12,056 nt of DNA from SZAS-79 sp038211455 (GTDB lineage: Bacteria > Pseudomonadota > Gammaproteobacteria > Burkholderiales > SG8-39), in NCBI GenBank assembly GCA_038211455.1, contig JBBQVP010000133.1, positions 1 to 12,056 on the forward strand, read 5' to 3'. The notes beneath the pieces are model-generated. The model saw nothing but the letters and a program-made list of their open reading frames with translations, ran no database searches and had not been told where the DNA came from. Of the stretch, positions 1-6,681 are shown in pieces (within the stretch, counting starts at the first letter, position 1; each line of letters opens with the position of its first letter). The position numbers were made by a program, and so were the translations under genes.

Positions 1-1
1 C

Positions 2-1951
2 ACCTTCTTCATCATGCTGGCGCTGGGCTACTCGATCAACCTCCTGACCCTGCTCGCGCTCGTGCTGGCGATCGGCCTGGTCGTGGACGACGCGATCATC
101 GTGGTGGAAAACGTCGACCGGCACATGAGGGAGGAAGGCAAGTCGCCGCTGGAGGCGTCGCTGCTCGCGGCGCGCGAGCTGGGCGGCCCGATCATTGCGA
201 TGACCATCGTGTTGATCGCGGCCTATGTCCCGATCGGCTTCCAGGGCGGGCTGACCGGCGCCCTGTTCAGCGAATTCGCGTTCACGCTGGCCGGCGCGGT
301 CACGGTCTCGGGCGTGATCGCGCTGACGCTCTCGCCGATGATGTGCTCGCGCATGTTCAGGACCGGGCAGGACGACACGCGCTTCGTGCACGCGATCGAC
401 CGCAGCTTCGAGCGCGTGCGCGGCGGCTACCGGCGCCTGCTGCACAGCCTGCTGGCGACCTGGCCGGTGCTGATCGTGATGGCCGTGCTGCTGACGGTGG
501 TCCTCGGCGCGATGTTCAAGATGTCGCAGTCCGAGCTCGCGCCGGAGGAGGACCAGGGGATCGTGGCCTGCTTCGTCAGCGGGCCGCCGAACGCGACCGC
601 CGACCAGATGCAGACCTACGCCGACCAGGCGTTCCAGGTCGGCAAATCCATGCCCGAGTACAAGCAGATGTTCCAGATCACCGGCGTGCCGACGGTGAAC
701 CAGGGCATCGGCGGCGTGCTGTTCAAGACCTGGGACCAGCGCTCGCGCAGCGCGCACGAGATCCAGCAGGACCTGCAGGCACGCTGGAACAAGATCGCCG
801 GCGCGCGCATCGCAGCCTTCCAGTTCCCGCCGCTGCCGGGCGCCTCGGGGCTGCCGGTGCAGTTCGTCATCGCCACCACCGGCCCGTTCAGCAACCTCAA
901 TACGGTGGCGCAGGAGGTGCTCGACCGCGCGCGCGCCTCGGGCAAGTTCTATTTCGCCGACTCGGACCTGAAGATCGACTCCCCGCAGGCCACGCTGGTG
1001 GTGGACCGCGACAAGATCGCTGCGCTCGGCATGACCCAGCAGGAGGTCGGCACCGCGCTGGCCGCGGCGCTGGGCGGTGGCTACGTCAATTACTTTTCCA
1101 TCTCCGGCCGCTCCTACAAGGTGATCCCGCAGGTGCTGCAGGTCGACCGGCTCAATCCCGAGTCCGCCCTCGACCTGTACATCAGGACGCCCTCGGGAGG
1201 CGTGGTGCAGGCGCGGACCGTCGCCAGCATCCGCTACGATGTCGTGCCCAAGTCGATCACCCGCTTCCAGCAGCTGAACTCGGCGACCATCTCGGGCGTG
1301 TCGGGCGTCTCGCAGGGCGAAGTGCTGCAGTACCTGCGCGACACGCTGAAGCAGGTGGCGCCCAGCGGCTATACGGTCGACTATTCGGGGCAGTCGCGCC
1401 AGTTCATCCAGGAATCGGGCGGCGTCGCACTGACCATGCTGTTCGCGATCGTCATCGTGTTCCTCGCGCTGTCGGCCCAGTTCGAGAGCTTCCGCGATCC
1501 CGTGGTGATCCTCGTGTCGGTGCCGCTGGCCCTGTTCGGCGCGATGATCTTCATCTTCCTCGGCTTTGCCACGATGAACATCTACACCGAGGTCGGACTG
1601 GTCACGCTGATGGGCCTGATCAGCAAGCACGGGATCCTGATCGTCGAGGTCGCCAACCAGCTGCGCCGCGCGGGCAAGGCCAAGCGCGAGGCTATCGAGG
1701 AGGCCGCCAGCATCCGGCTGCGCCCGATCCTGATGACCACGGCCGCGATGGTGTTTGGCGTCATTCCGCTGGTGGTCGCCTCGGGCGCCGGCGCCGCCGG
1801 CCGCTACTCGATGGGGCTGGTGATCTTCACCGGCATGGCGATCGGCACCTTGTTCACGCTGTTCGTGGTGCCTGCGATGTACATGTTCATCGCGGTGAAG
1901 GACAAACCCGCGCAACCGCCGGCGATGGCGCATAATTCCCCGCGCCCCTGA
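2..1951 (+). CDS. RND multidrug efflux permease (HAE-1 family), C-terminal part; 5' end outside window
   Basis: Inner-membrane proton/drug antiporter subunit of a tripartite RND pump (AcrB/MexB/MexI type). The reading frame is open from base 2, with 649 residues before TGA. Full-length relatives have about 1040, so roughly the first 390 residues lie upstream. The fragment begins at TM4, which carries the proton-relay pair Asp-Asp in GLVVDDAIIVVENV (codons 86-91). TM5-TM6 follow with the usual LSPMMCSRMF, then TM7 (about 455-525), a large periplasmic porter/docking loop (about 526-1425) and TM8-TM12. The TM10 lysine of the relay is present in GLISKHGILIVE (codon 1625-1627), so the pump looks functional. 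The GLISKHG form resembles MexI-like pumps more than AcrB, a weak hint only. The adaptor and outer-membrane channel genes are not in the window. The substrate is unknown. The dioxygenase gene follows 14 nt downstream and may be co-transcribed. Confidence 0.95.
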   Translation, partial: TFFIMLALGYSINLLTLLALVLAIGLVVDDAIIVVENVDRHMREEGKSPLEASLLAARELGGPIIAMTIVLIAAYVPIGFQGGLTGALFSEFAFTLAGAVTVSGVIALTLSPMMCSRMFRTGQDDTRFVHAIDRSFERVRGGYRRLLHSLLATWPVLIVMAVLLTVVLGAMFKMSQSELAPEEDQGIVACFVSGPPNATADQMQTYADQAFQVGKSMPEYKQMFQITGVPTVNQGIGGVLFKTWDQRSRSAHEIQQDLQARWNKIAGARIAAFQFPPLPGASGLPVQFVIATTGPFSNLNTVAQEVLDRARASGKFYFADSDLKIDSPQATLVVDRDKIAALGMTQQEVGTALAAALGGGYVNYFSISGRSYKVIPQVLQVDRLNPESALDLYIRTPSGGVVQARTVASIRYDVVPKSITRFQQLNSATISGVSGVSQGEVLQYLRDTLKQVAPSGYTVDYSGQSRQFIQESGGVALTMLFAIVIVFLALSAQFESFRDPVVILVSVPLALFGAMIFIFLGFATMNIYTEVGLVTLMGLISKHGILIVEVANQLRRAGKAKREAIEEAASIRLRPILMTTAAMVFGVIPLVVASGAGAAGRYSMGLVIFTGMAIGTLFTLFVVPAMYMFIAVKDKPAQPPAMAHNSPRP

Positions 1952-1960
1952 GGAGGAGGA
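1951..1960 (+). promoter_or_regulatory. Strong Shine-Dalgarno of the TauD-like gene
   Basis: The run AGGAGGAGGA overlaps the last base of the RND stop codon and lies 5 nt before ATG 1966. It fixes the start of the dioxygenase gene and allows translation from a transcript shared with the RND gene. Confidence 0.8.
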
Positions 1961-1965
1961 CTGCC

Positions 1966-2880
1966 ATGCCGCTGCAGCTTGAGCCCCTGCACCCGCTGTT
2001 CGCCGCAGAAGCGAGCGGCATCGACATCACCCAACCGATCGACGCCGCGACAGTCAGCGCCATCGACGCGGCCATGGACGCGCACGCGGTGCTGGTGTTC
2101 CGCGGCCAGCCGCTCGACGAGGAGCAGCAGTTCGCCTTCGCCAGCCGTTTCGGCACGCTCGATGGCGGTCTGAAGAAACTCAGCCCGAATGCGCCCGACC
2201 GGTTCCGCCACAAGGAGATGATCGACATCTCGAACGTGAAGCCCGATGGCAGCCTGTACGCGGCGACCGATCGCAAGACGCTGTCCAACTTCGCCAACCA
2301 GCTCTGGCACAGCGACAGTTCGTTCCAGCAGCCTGCGGCCAAGTACTCGATGCTCTCGGCCGTGGTGGTGCCGCCCAAAGGGGGGCAGACCGAGTACGCC
2401 GACCTGCGCGCCGCGTACGACGCGCTGCCCGCGGACCTGAAGGCGGAAATCGAGGGACTGCACAGCGTGCACGCCGCGCTGCATTCGCGCACCTGGCTGG
2501 GCGACAAGCCCTCGGCGGCCGAGCTGGCGAAGATGCCGCCGGTGCAGTGGCCGCTGGTGCGCACCCATCCGGGCTCGGGCCGCAAGCTGCTCTGGGTGGG
2601 CGTGCACGCCACGCACATCGTCGAGAAGACGCTGGCCGAGGGACGCATGCTGCTGCTCGAGCTGCTCGAGCACGCCACGCAGCGCGAATTCGTCTACCGG
2701 CACGTGTGGCAGCCGGGCGACCTCGTGATCTGGGACAACCGCGCCACCATTCATCGCGGGCGCCGCTACGACATCGCCGAGCGGCGCGAATTGCGCCGCT
2801 CGACCACCAACGACATGGATTCCTACCATGATTCGCGGATTGCGGACGCGCCGGAATCCGCGCGCGCGCAGGCCGCCTGA
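1966..2880 (+). CDS. TauD/TfdA-family Fe(II)/2-oxoglutarate-dependent dioxygenase
   Basis: Cytosolic non-haem iron oxygenase of 304 aa, a normal length for the family. It couples oxidative decarboxylation of 2-oxoglutarate to hydroxylation of an organic substrate; relatives act on taurine, 2,4-D, alkyl sulfates or carnitine precursors. The iron-binding facial triad is complete: His115 and Asp117 in the proximal motif LWHSDSSF, and His263 in the distal motif RATIHRGRRYD. Arg274 and Arg278 lie 11 and 15 residues after the distal His. These are the positions that bind the 2-oxoglutarate carboxylate and the substrate anion in TauD. The overall look (LWHSDSSF, NRATIHRGRRYD, STTND near the end) is closer to TfdA-type enzymes than to TauD. 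The start is fixed by the strong Shine-Dalgarno. The gene follows the RND gene by 14 nt and converges on the enolase-superfamily gene with a 7-nt gap. The substrate cannot be assigned. Confidence 0.93.
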   Translation: MPLQLEPLHPLFAAEASGIDITQPIDAATVSAIDAAMDAHAVLVFRGQPLDEEQQFAFASRFGTLDGGLKKLSPNAPDRFRHKEMIDISNVKPDGSLYAATDRKTLSNFANQLWHSDSSFQQPAAKYSMLSAVVVPPKGGQTEYADLRAAYDALPADLKAEIEGLHSVHAALHSRTWLGDKPSAAELAKMPPVQWPLVRTHPGSGRKLLWVGVHATHIVEKTLAEGRMLLLELLEHATQREFVYRHVWQPGDLVIWDNRATIHRGRRYDIAERRELRRSTTNDMDSYHDSRIADAPESARAQAA

Positions 2881-2887
2881 GCGGGAG

Positions 2888-3979
2888 CTACGCCGCGAAA
2901 CGCTTCACGCGCTCCCAGTCGACGAACTGCGAATAGTCGGCCTCGCCCGGCAGCTCGATCCGGCCGGCCTTCACTTCCGGCATCGCGTTCACCACCTGCT
3001 CGGTGATGCCGAGGTAGAAGGTCTGCTCCGCGGCGACCAGTTGCAGCGGCTGCGGGATCGCCGCGCCGTACTGCAGGCTGGCCAGCGTGCCGAGCGCGCT
3101 CTCGGCATACAGTCCCAGCGCAACACGCGCACCCTGCGCGGCAGCGAGCGCAGAGATTTCGCGGGCTTCCGAGAAGCCGATGCGCCCGACTTTTGTCGAC
3201 AACGCGGTCGCGCCTTTTTCGAGGTAGTGCGCCGCATCGAGCGCCGCGGTGCAGGTGCGGTCGACGAGGACCGGGATGCCTGCCCCGGCCTGCAGCGCGC
3301 TGAACTGCGCGTCCGGCTGCAGCGGGCAGGGGTCTTCCGACACGGTCGCGCCGGCGTCGCGCATCGCGTGCGTGTAGGCGAGTCCTTCTTCCCGCGGGTA
3401 GGCGCTGTTTGCGTCGACATAGAGGATCACCCTGTCGCCCACTGCGGCGCGGATTTCGCGCATGACCTGCTTGTCGGTCTCGAGGCCCTGCCCGCCCTTG
3501 ACCTTCAGCGTGCCAAACCCGTAGCGCATGCAGACCTCCGCTGCTTCGGCCGCCATCACAGCAGGCGGCTGGCGGGTGATTGCCCAGGTGAGTTCGACAG
3601 AGGGCTCACCGCCCCAGAGTTTCCAGAGCGGCTGGCCGGCCCTGCACGCCTCGATCTGCCAGGCCGCGTTGTCGATCATCGCCTTGGCCAGGCGGTTTTC
3701 GGGAACGCCCGCGAGCAGCTTCACGAGGCCGGCCGCGCCCGCGCATTCGATGCCGAGCACCTTCGGCATCAGGAAATCCTCGAAGGCCGCAGCCAGCGAC
3801 CTTGGCGACACGCCGGTCCAGGTGGCCTTGATCGTGCCTTCGGCCACGCCCTCGACGCCGTCCGCGTCGGTGAGCCGCAGCAGCGCATACAGGCCCGCGC
3901 TTTCGACCGCGTTCGCCCAGACCACCTCGCGCGCGTAGGGCAGCGCGTAGAAGTGCAGCGACCAGCGCGCGATCTTCAA
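2888..3979 (-). CDS. Enolase-superfamily enzyme, mandelate racemase/muconate lactonizing enzyme family (MLE subgroup)
   Basis: 363-aa (beta/alpha)8-barrel enzyme that would form a metal-stabilised enolate from a carboxylate substrate, giving cycloisomerisation, dehydration or epimerisation. An N-terminal capping domain (about 1-125) precedes the barrel. Visible catalytic set: Lys159-x-Lys161 in TLKVKGG, metal ligands Asp189 (VDANSAY), Glu215 (SEDPCP) and Asp240 (VDRTC), and Lys263 in STKVGRIG. Intervals of 28, 26, 25 and 23 residues match muconate lactonizing enzyme closely, and a Lys on both faces places it in the MLE subgroup rather than with mandelate racemase. The third ligand motif is Asp-Arg-Thr instead of the usual Asp-Glu-Ser. 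The start is a TTG overlapping the TGA of the upstream dehydrogenase (TTGA). The next in-frame Met is residue 71, which would remove half the capping domain. Second gene of the leftward operon. Exact reaction unknown. Confidence 0.9.
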   Translation of the reverse strand: MKIARWSLHFYALPYAREVVWANAVESAGLYALLRLTDADGVEGVAEGTIKATWTGVSPRSLAAAFEDFLMPKVLGIECAGAAGLVKLLAGVPENRLAKAMIDNAAWQIEACRAGQPLWKLWGGEPSVELTWAITRQPPAVMAAEAAEVCMRYGFGTLKVKGGQGLETDKQVMREIRAAVGDRVILYVDANSAYPREEGLAYTHAMRDAGATVSEDPCPLQPDAQFSALQAGAGIPVLVDRTCTAALDAAHYLEKGATALSTKVGRIGFSEAREISALAAAQGARVALGLYAESALGTLASLQYGAAIPQPLQLVAAEQTFYLGITEQVVNAMPEVKAGRIELPGEADYSQFVDWERVKRFAA

Positions 3980-4947
3980 TTGAGCCGGTTGCGCAGCGGC
4001 TCACCGCGCGCGAAACGGTCAAGGTTCTCCGCGATCTCGGTCCAGCGCCGGTCGATCATCCCGGTGGTCCACGCCGAGGTATGCGGGGTCATGTAGAGGT
4101 TGTCGAGTTCATGAAACGGGTACTTCGAGGGCGGCACCCGGGGGTTGTCCTTTGAAGGATAGCTGCCGTACCACGCGTCGATGGTCGCGCCGCGGATGCG
4201 CTTCGCCTTGAGCGCTTCGTACAGCGCGCGTTCCGCGACGATCGCACCGCGCCCCACGTTGACCAGCACGGCGGAGGGCTGCATGCGCGCGAACTGCGCG
4301 GCCCCGATCAGCCCCTCGGTCTCCGGCCCGAGCGCGGCGGCGACCACGATGTAGTCCAGTTCAGGCAGCAGCGCGTCGAGCTCGCCGAAGCCGACCCAGC
4401 GGTCCACGCAGGCGGGCTTCTCGCGCTGCGTGCGGTTGATCGCCACCACCTGCATGCCGAACGGCTTCGCGCGCTCCGCCACTGCGCGGCCGATCGAGCC
4501 GAAGCCGACGATCCCGAGGGTCTTGCCGTACAGCTCTTCGTTCACCGGGCCATTCATGCGCCCGCTGTACTCCCAGCTGCCCTCGCGGAAGCTCTGGTCA
4601 GCGGCATAGAAGCGGTGGCACCAGGCCAGCATCGCGAGCAGCGTGTACTCGGACATGCCTTCGGCGTGGCCGTAGGCGTTGCAGACGGCCACACCCGGAG
4701 GGACCGCGGCGAAGTCGATGCCTTCGTAACCCGTGCCCGGCAGGTGGATCAGCCTGAGCTTCGGCGCGGGCGGGAACGTCGCGTTCCAGCCGAGCGACAC
4801 CAGCACGTCGGCCTCGGCCAGCGCGCGCGCGAAATCCTCGCGCGGGTCCTGCTCGAAAAATCGCTCCACGCTCCATGGCGTTTTCGCCTTGGCGAGGAAC
4901 AGGTCCTTGAGGTGGTGGATCAGGGTGCCGTAAAAGACGATGTTCAT
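3976..4947 (-). CDS. D-2-hydroxyacid dehydrogenase family protein (NAD(P)-dependent)
   Basis: 323-aa cytosolic oxidoreductase that would interconvert a D-2-hydroxy acid and its 2-oxo acid. The N- and C-terminal segments form the catalytic domain around a Rossmann domain with GFGSIG at residues 148-153. After strand beta-2 the sequence is AINRTQ, with a basic residue and no acidic one, which favours NADP(H) over NAD(H) (inference). Active-site Arg233 (NVGRGAIV) and His289 (MTPHTSAW) are present. The catalytic Glu, normally 29 residues after the Arg in the D-x-x-x-x-E-P motif, is replaced by Ser262 in DAWYGSYP. The DxW[FY] lead-in and following KDNP recall formate dehydrogenase, which has Gln there. 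ATG 4947 is preferred because it starts directly at the conserved first strand MNIVFYG; an in-frame ATG at 4989 would run into the divergent gene. First gene of the leftward operon, overlapping the enolase-family gene by 4 nt. Confidence 0.92.
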   Translation of the reverse strand: MNIVFYGTLIHHLKDLFLAKAKTPWSVERFFEQDPREDFARALAEADVLVSLGWNATFPPAPKLRLIHLPGTGYEGIDFAAVPPGVAVCNAYGHAEGMSEYTLLAMLAWCHRFYAADQSFREGSWEYSGRMNGPVNEELYGKTLGIVGFGSIGRAVAERAKPFGMQVVAINRTQREKPACVDRWVGFGELDALLPELDYIVVAAALGPETEGLIGAAQFARMQPSAVLVNVGRGAIVAERALYEALKAKRIRGATIDAWYGSYPSKDNPRVPPSKYPFHELDNLYMTPHTSAWTTGMIDRRWTEIAENLDRFARGEPLRNRLN

Positions 4948-4982
4948 GCGTGCTATCGTGCCCGTCCGGAGGGGATCGGGCA
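4948..4982. promoter_or_regulatory. 35-bp divergent intergenic region between the two catabolic operons
   Basis: Only 35 bp separate the start codons of the leftward dehydrogenase and the rightward lactonase. Promoters and any operator must therefore overlap each other or reach into the 5' coding ends. A weak extended -10-like TGCTATCGT reads rightward at 4951-4959. GGAGGGG at 4968-4974 is the rightward Shine-Dalgarno, 8 nt before ATG 4983, and supports that start over the in-frame ATG at 4950. No clear Shine-Dalgarno serves the leftward ATG. No regulator gene is nearby. Confidence 0.4.
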
Positions 4983-5849
4983 ATGGCAATTCAAGTCGAG
5001 TGTGTGGTGCAAGGCGCCGACGTGCTGGGCGAATGCCCGCTCTGGTGCGAGCGGGAACAGGTCTTGTGGTGGGTGGACAGTCGCGGCCCCGCGCTTAAAC
5101 GCTGGGATCCTTCGCGCGGCGCGGTGCGATCACTCGCGTTGCCCTCGACCGTCGGCAGCGTCGCGTTCCGCGAGAAAGGCGGCATGCTCGCCGCGCTGCA
5201 GTCGGGCATCCACTTCCTCGATGCGTCCAGCGGCGCGCTGGAGGTTGCCGCACAGCCCGAGCTGAGCCTGCCGGAGAACCGCTTCAACGACGGCCGCTGC
5301 GACCGGGCCGGGCGATTCTGGGCCGGCACCATGAGCGATGCGCGGCGCGAACCCTCCGGCTCGCTGTATCGGCTCTCTGCGGATCGCGCGTGCGCACGCA
5401 TGCGCGGCGATGTCGTGGTGCCCAACAGCATCACCTGGAGCCCGGACAACCGCACCATGTATTTCGCCGATACGCATCGCACGACGATCTGGGCATACGA
5501 CTTCGATCTCGCGAGCGGGGACATGTCCAACGAGCGTGTGTTCGCAACCGGCGGCGGGCGGCCGGACGGGTCCTGCGTAGACGCCGAGGGTGGATTGTGG
5601 AACGCCGAGTACGGCGGCTGGCGTCTTGTGCGCTACACGCCGGACGGCAGGATCGATCGCGTGGTCGAGATGCCGGTCGCGAACCCGACCTGCTGCTGCT
5701 TCGGCGGCAAGGACCTCGATACGCTCTTCGTGACCTCGGCGACGCAGCGGCTTACACCTGAGGATCTCGCGAAGCAGCCGCTGGCCGGCAGCGTGTTCGC
5801 GCTGCGCCCCGGCGTGCGCGGGCTGCCCGAAGCGCGCTTCGCAGGCTGA
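4983..5849 (+). CDS. SMP-30/gluconolactonase/LRE-type lactonase
   Basis: 288-aa six-bladed beta-propeller, a divalent-metal-dependent lactone hydrolase that opens aldono- or related lactones in the cytosol. No signal peptide is visible. The four signature pocket residues are present at the expected spacing: Glu17 (LGECPLW), Asn102 (NRFNDGR), Asn148 (VVPNSITWS) and Asp195 (RPDGSCVD). The first, third and fourth coordinate the metal in SMP-30/gluconolactonase structures. Typical blade phrases such as NRFNDGRCDRAGRFWAGTM and LYRL are also present. ATG 4983 is chosen because GGAGGGG lies 8 nt upstream and the family starts just before the LGECPLW strand. First gene of the rightward operon; the RraA-like gene starts 3 nt after its stop. 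With the adjacent MLE-type enzyme it suggests a pathway through a lactone. The native lactone is unknown. Confidence 0.93.
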   Translation: MAIQVECVVQGADVLGECPLWCEREQVLWWVDSRGPALKRWDPSRGAVRSLALPSTVGSVAFREKGGMLAALQSGIHFLDASSGALEVAAQPELSLPENRFNDGRCDRAGRFWAGTMSDARREPSGSLYRLSADRACARMRGDVVVPNSITWSPDNRTMYFADTHRTTIWAYDFDLASGDMSNERVFATGGGRPDGSCVDAEGGLWNAEYGGWRLVRYTPDGRIDRVVEMPVANPTCCCFGGKDLDTLFVTSATQRLTPEDLAKQPLAGSVFALRPGVRGLPEARFAG

Positions 5850-5852
5850 ACG

Positions 5853-6581
5853 ATGGAGAAAGCGCTCACCGGCAAGGTCCCGCGCGAAAGCATCGGACTG
5901 CTCGTGCTGCCGCGGCTGCCGGCTGCGCTGCTCGAGGCCTACCGCGCGCTCGGCGACCTTTCGGGCCTGGTCTCGGATGCCTGCGACGAACTCGGCATCG
6001 CCTGCGGCGTGCCGGCCGCGGTGCTGCGGCCCACCGACCCGAAGGCGCGCATTGCCGGGCAGGCGCTGACCGTGCTGAACCGCAGGCTGGAGATCCCGGT
6101 CTCCGAAGCCGTCGCGAGCAAGGTGTCGCGCCTCGGCGAAATCGAGGCGCACAACCTCGCCGAGGACGGTGACGTGCTGGTGATCCAGGGCGTGGAAGGG
6201 ATCTCCAGCATGGGCGCGATCTCCGCGTCGATCGGCAAGCGGCAGGGCGAACTCGGCGCGATCGTCGACGGCGCGGTGCGCGACATCGACCACCAGCGCG
6301 CCATCGGTTACCCGGTCTGGTCGCGCGGCGCGAGCCCGGTCACCGGCAAGTGGCGCATCGAGACGACCGCCATCAACGTGCCGGTGCGCATCTGCGGCAT
6401 CATGGTTGCGCCCGGAGACCTCGTGGTGGCAGACGAGGTCGGGGTGTGCTTCGTGCCGTTCGCGCGCGCCGCCGAAGTGCTGGAAGTAGTGAAGAAGCTG
6501 GTGCGCTACGAGGACGATCGCATGGCGCAGGTGGCCGCCGGCGTCAGCGTCGTCGAACTCGCGAACGCGAAGCGCAATTAG
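5853..6581 (+). CDS. RraA-like family protein (HMG/CHA aldolase fold), divergent active site
   Basis: 242-aa protein of the RraA-like fold. Relatives are class II pyruvate aldolases acting on 4-hydroxy-4-methyl-2-oxoglutarate or 4-carboxy-4-hydroxy-2-oxoadipate, oxaloacetate decarboxylases, or the RNase E inhibitor RraA. The signature GAIVDGAVRD is at 135-144, with substrate-binding Arg143 and metal-ligand Asp144. GDLVVADEVGVCFVP at 188-202 is the second conserved block. The Asp/Glu that normally sits 21 residues before the Arg (WGD/WGE-type motif) is Ala122 here (SMGAISAS), so the standard D-X20-R-D motif is incomplete. That makes a plain HMG-aldolase label unsafe. About 40 extra N-terminal residues make it longer than E. 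coli RraA (161 aa). The ATG is 3 nt after the lactonase stop, so translation is probably coupled. The context argues for a catabolic lyase or decarboxylase, not RNase regulation. Confidence 0.88.
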   Translation: MEKALTGKVPRESIGLLVLPRLPAALLEAYRALGDLSGLVSDACDELGIACGVPAAVLRPTDPKARIAGQALTVLNRRLEIPVSEAVASKVSRLGEIEAHNLAEDGDVLVIQGVEGISSMGAISASIGKRQGELGAIVDGAVRDIDHQRAIGYPVWSRGASPVTGKWRIETTAINVPVRICGIMVAPGDLVVADEVGVCFVPFARAAEVLEVVKKLVRYEDDRMAQVAAGVSVVELANAKRN

Positions 6582-6582
6582 A

Positions 6583-6598
6583 CCCCGGGGCCCGGGCC
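6583..6598. repeat. GC-rich overlapping palindromes after the RraA-like gene
   Basis: CCCCGGGG (6583-6590) and GGCCCGGGCC (6589-6598) are perfect overlapping palindromes starting 2 nt after the stop of the rightward operon. They could fold in RNA and slow polymerase. No T-tract follows, so this is not a canonical intrinsic terminator. Confidence 0.4.
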
Positions 6599-6681
6599 GG
6601 CAGGCCGCGGGCGCTTGGTTGGGCAACGCACAGACCGTGGCCGGTCGTCGGGCCTAGCATGGCAGGCTAACCGGTAAAACC

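Noticed and set aside
2828..4096. Long open frame on the plus strand (422 codons) antisense to the enolase-family gene
   Set aside because: Arg/His/Ala-rich, low-complexity product typical of the mirror frame of a GC-rich gene. The minus-strand frame has a full set of catalytic motifs.
6583..6600. Intrinsic terminator of the lactonase/RraA-like operon
   Set aside because: The palindromes are real but no T-run follows, so Rho-independent termination is not supported.
5130..6626. 498-codon minus-strand open frame opposite the lactonase and RraA-like genes
   Set aside because: It spans two well-supported genes, and its product is rich in Arg, His and Ala without any motif. It is a shadow of GC-rich codon use.
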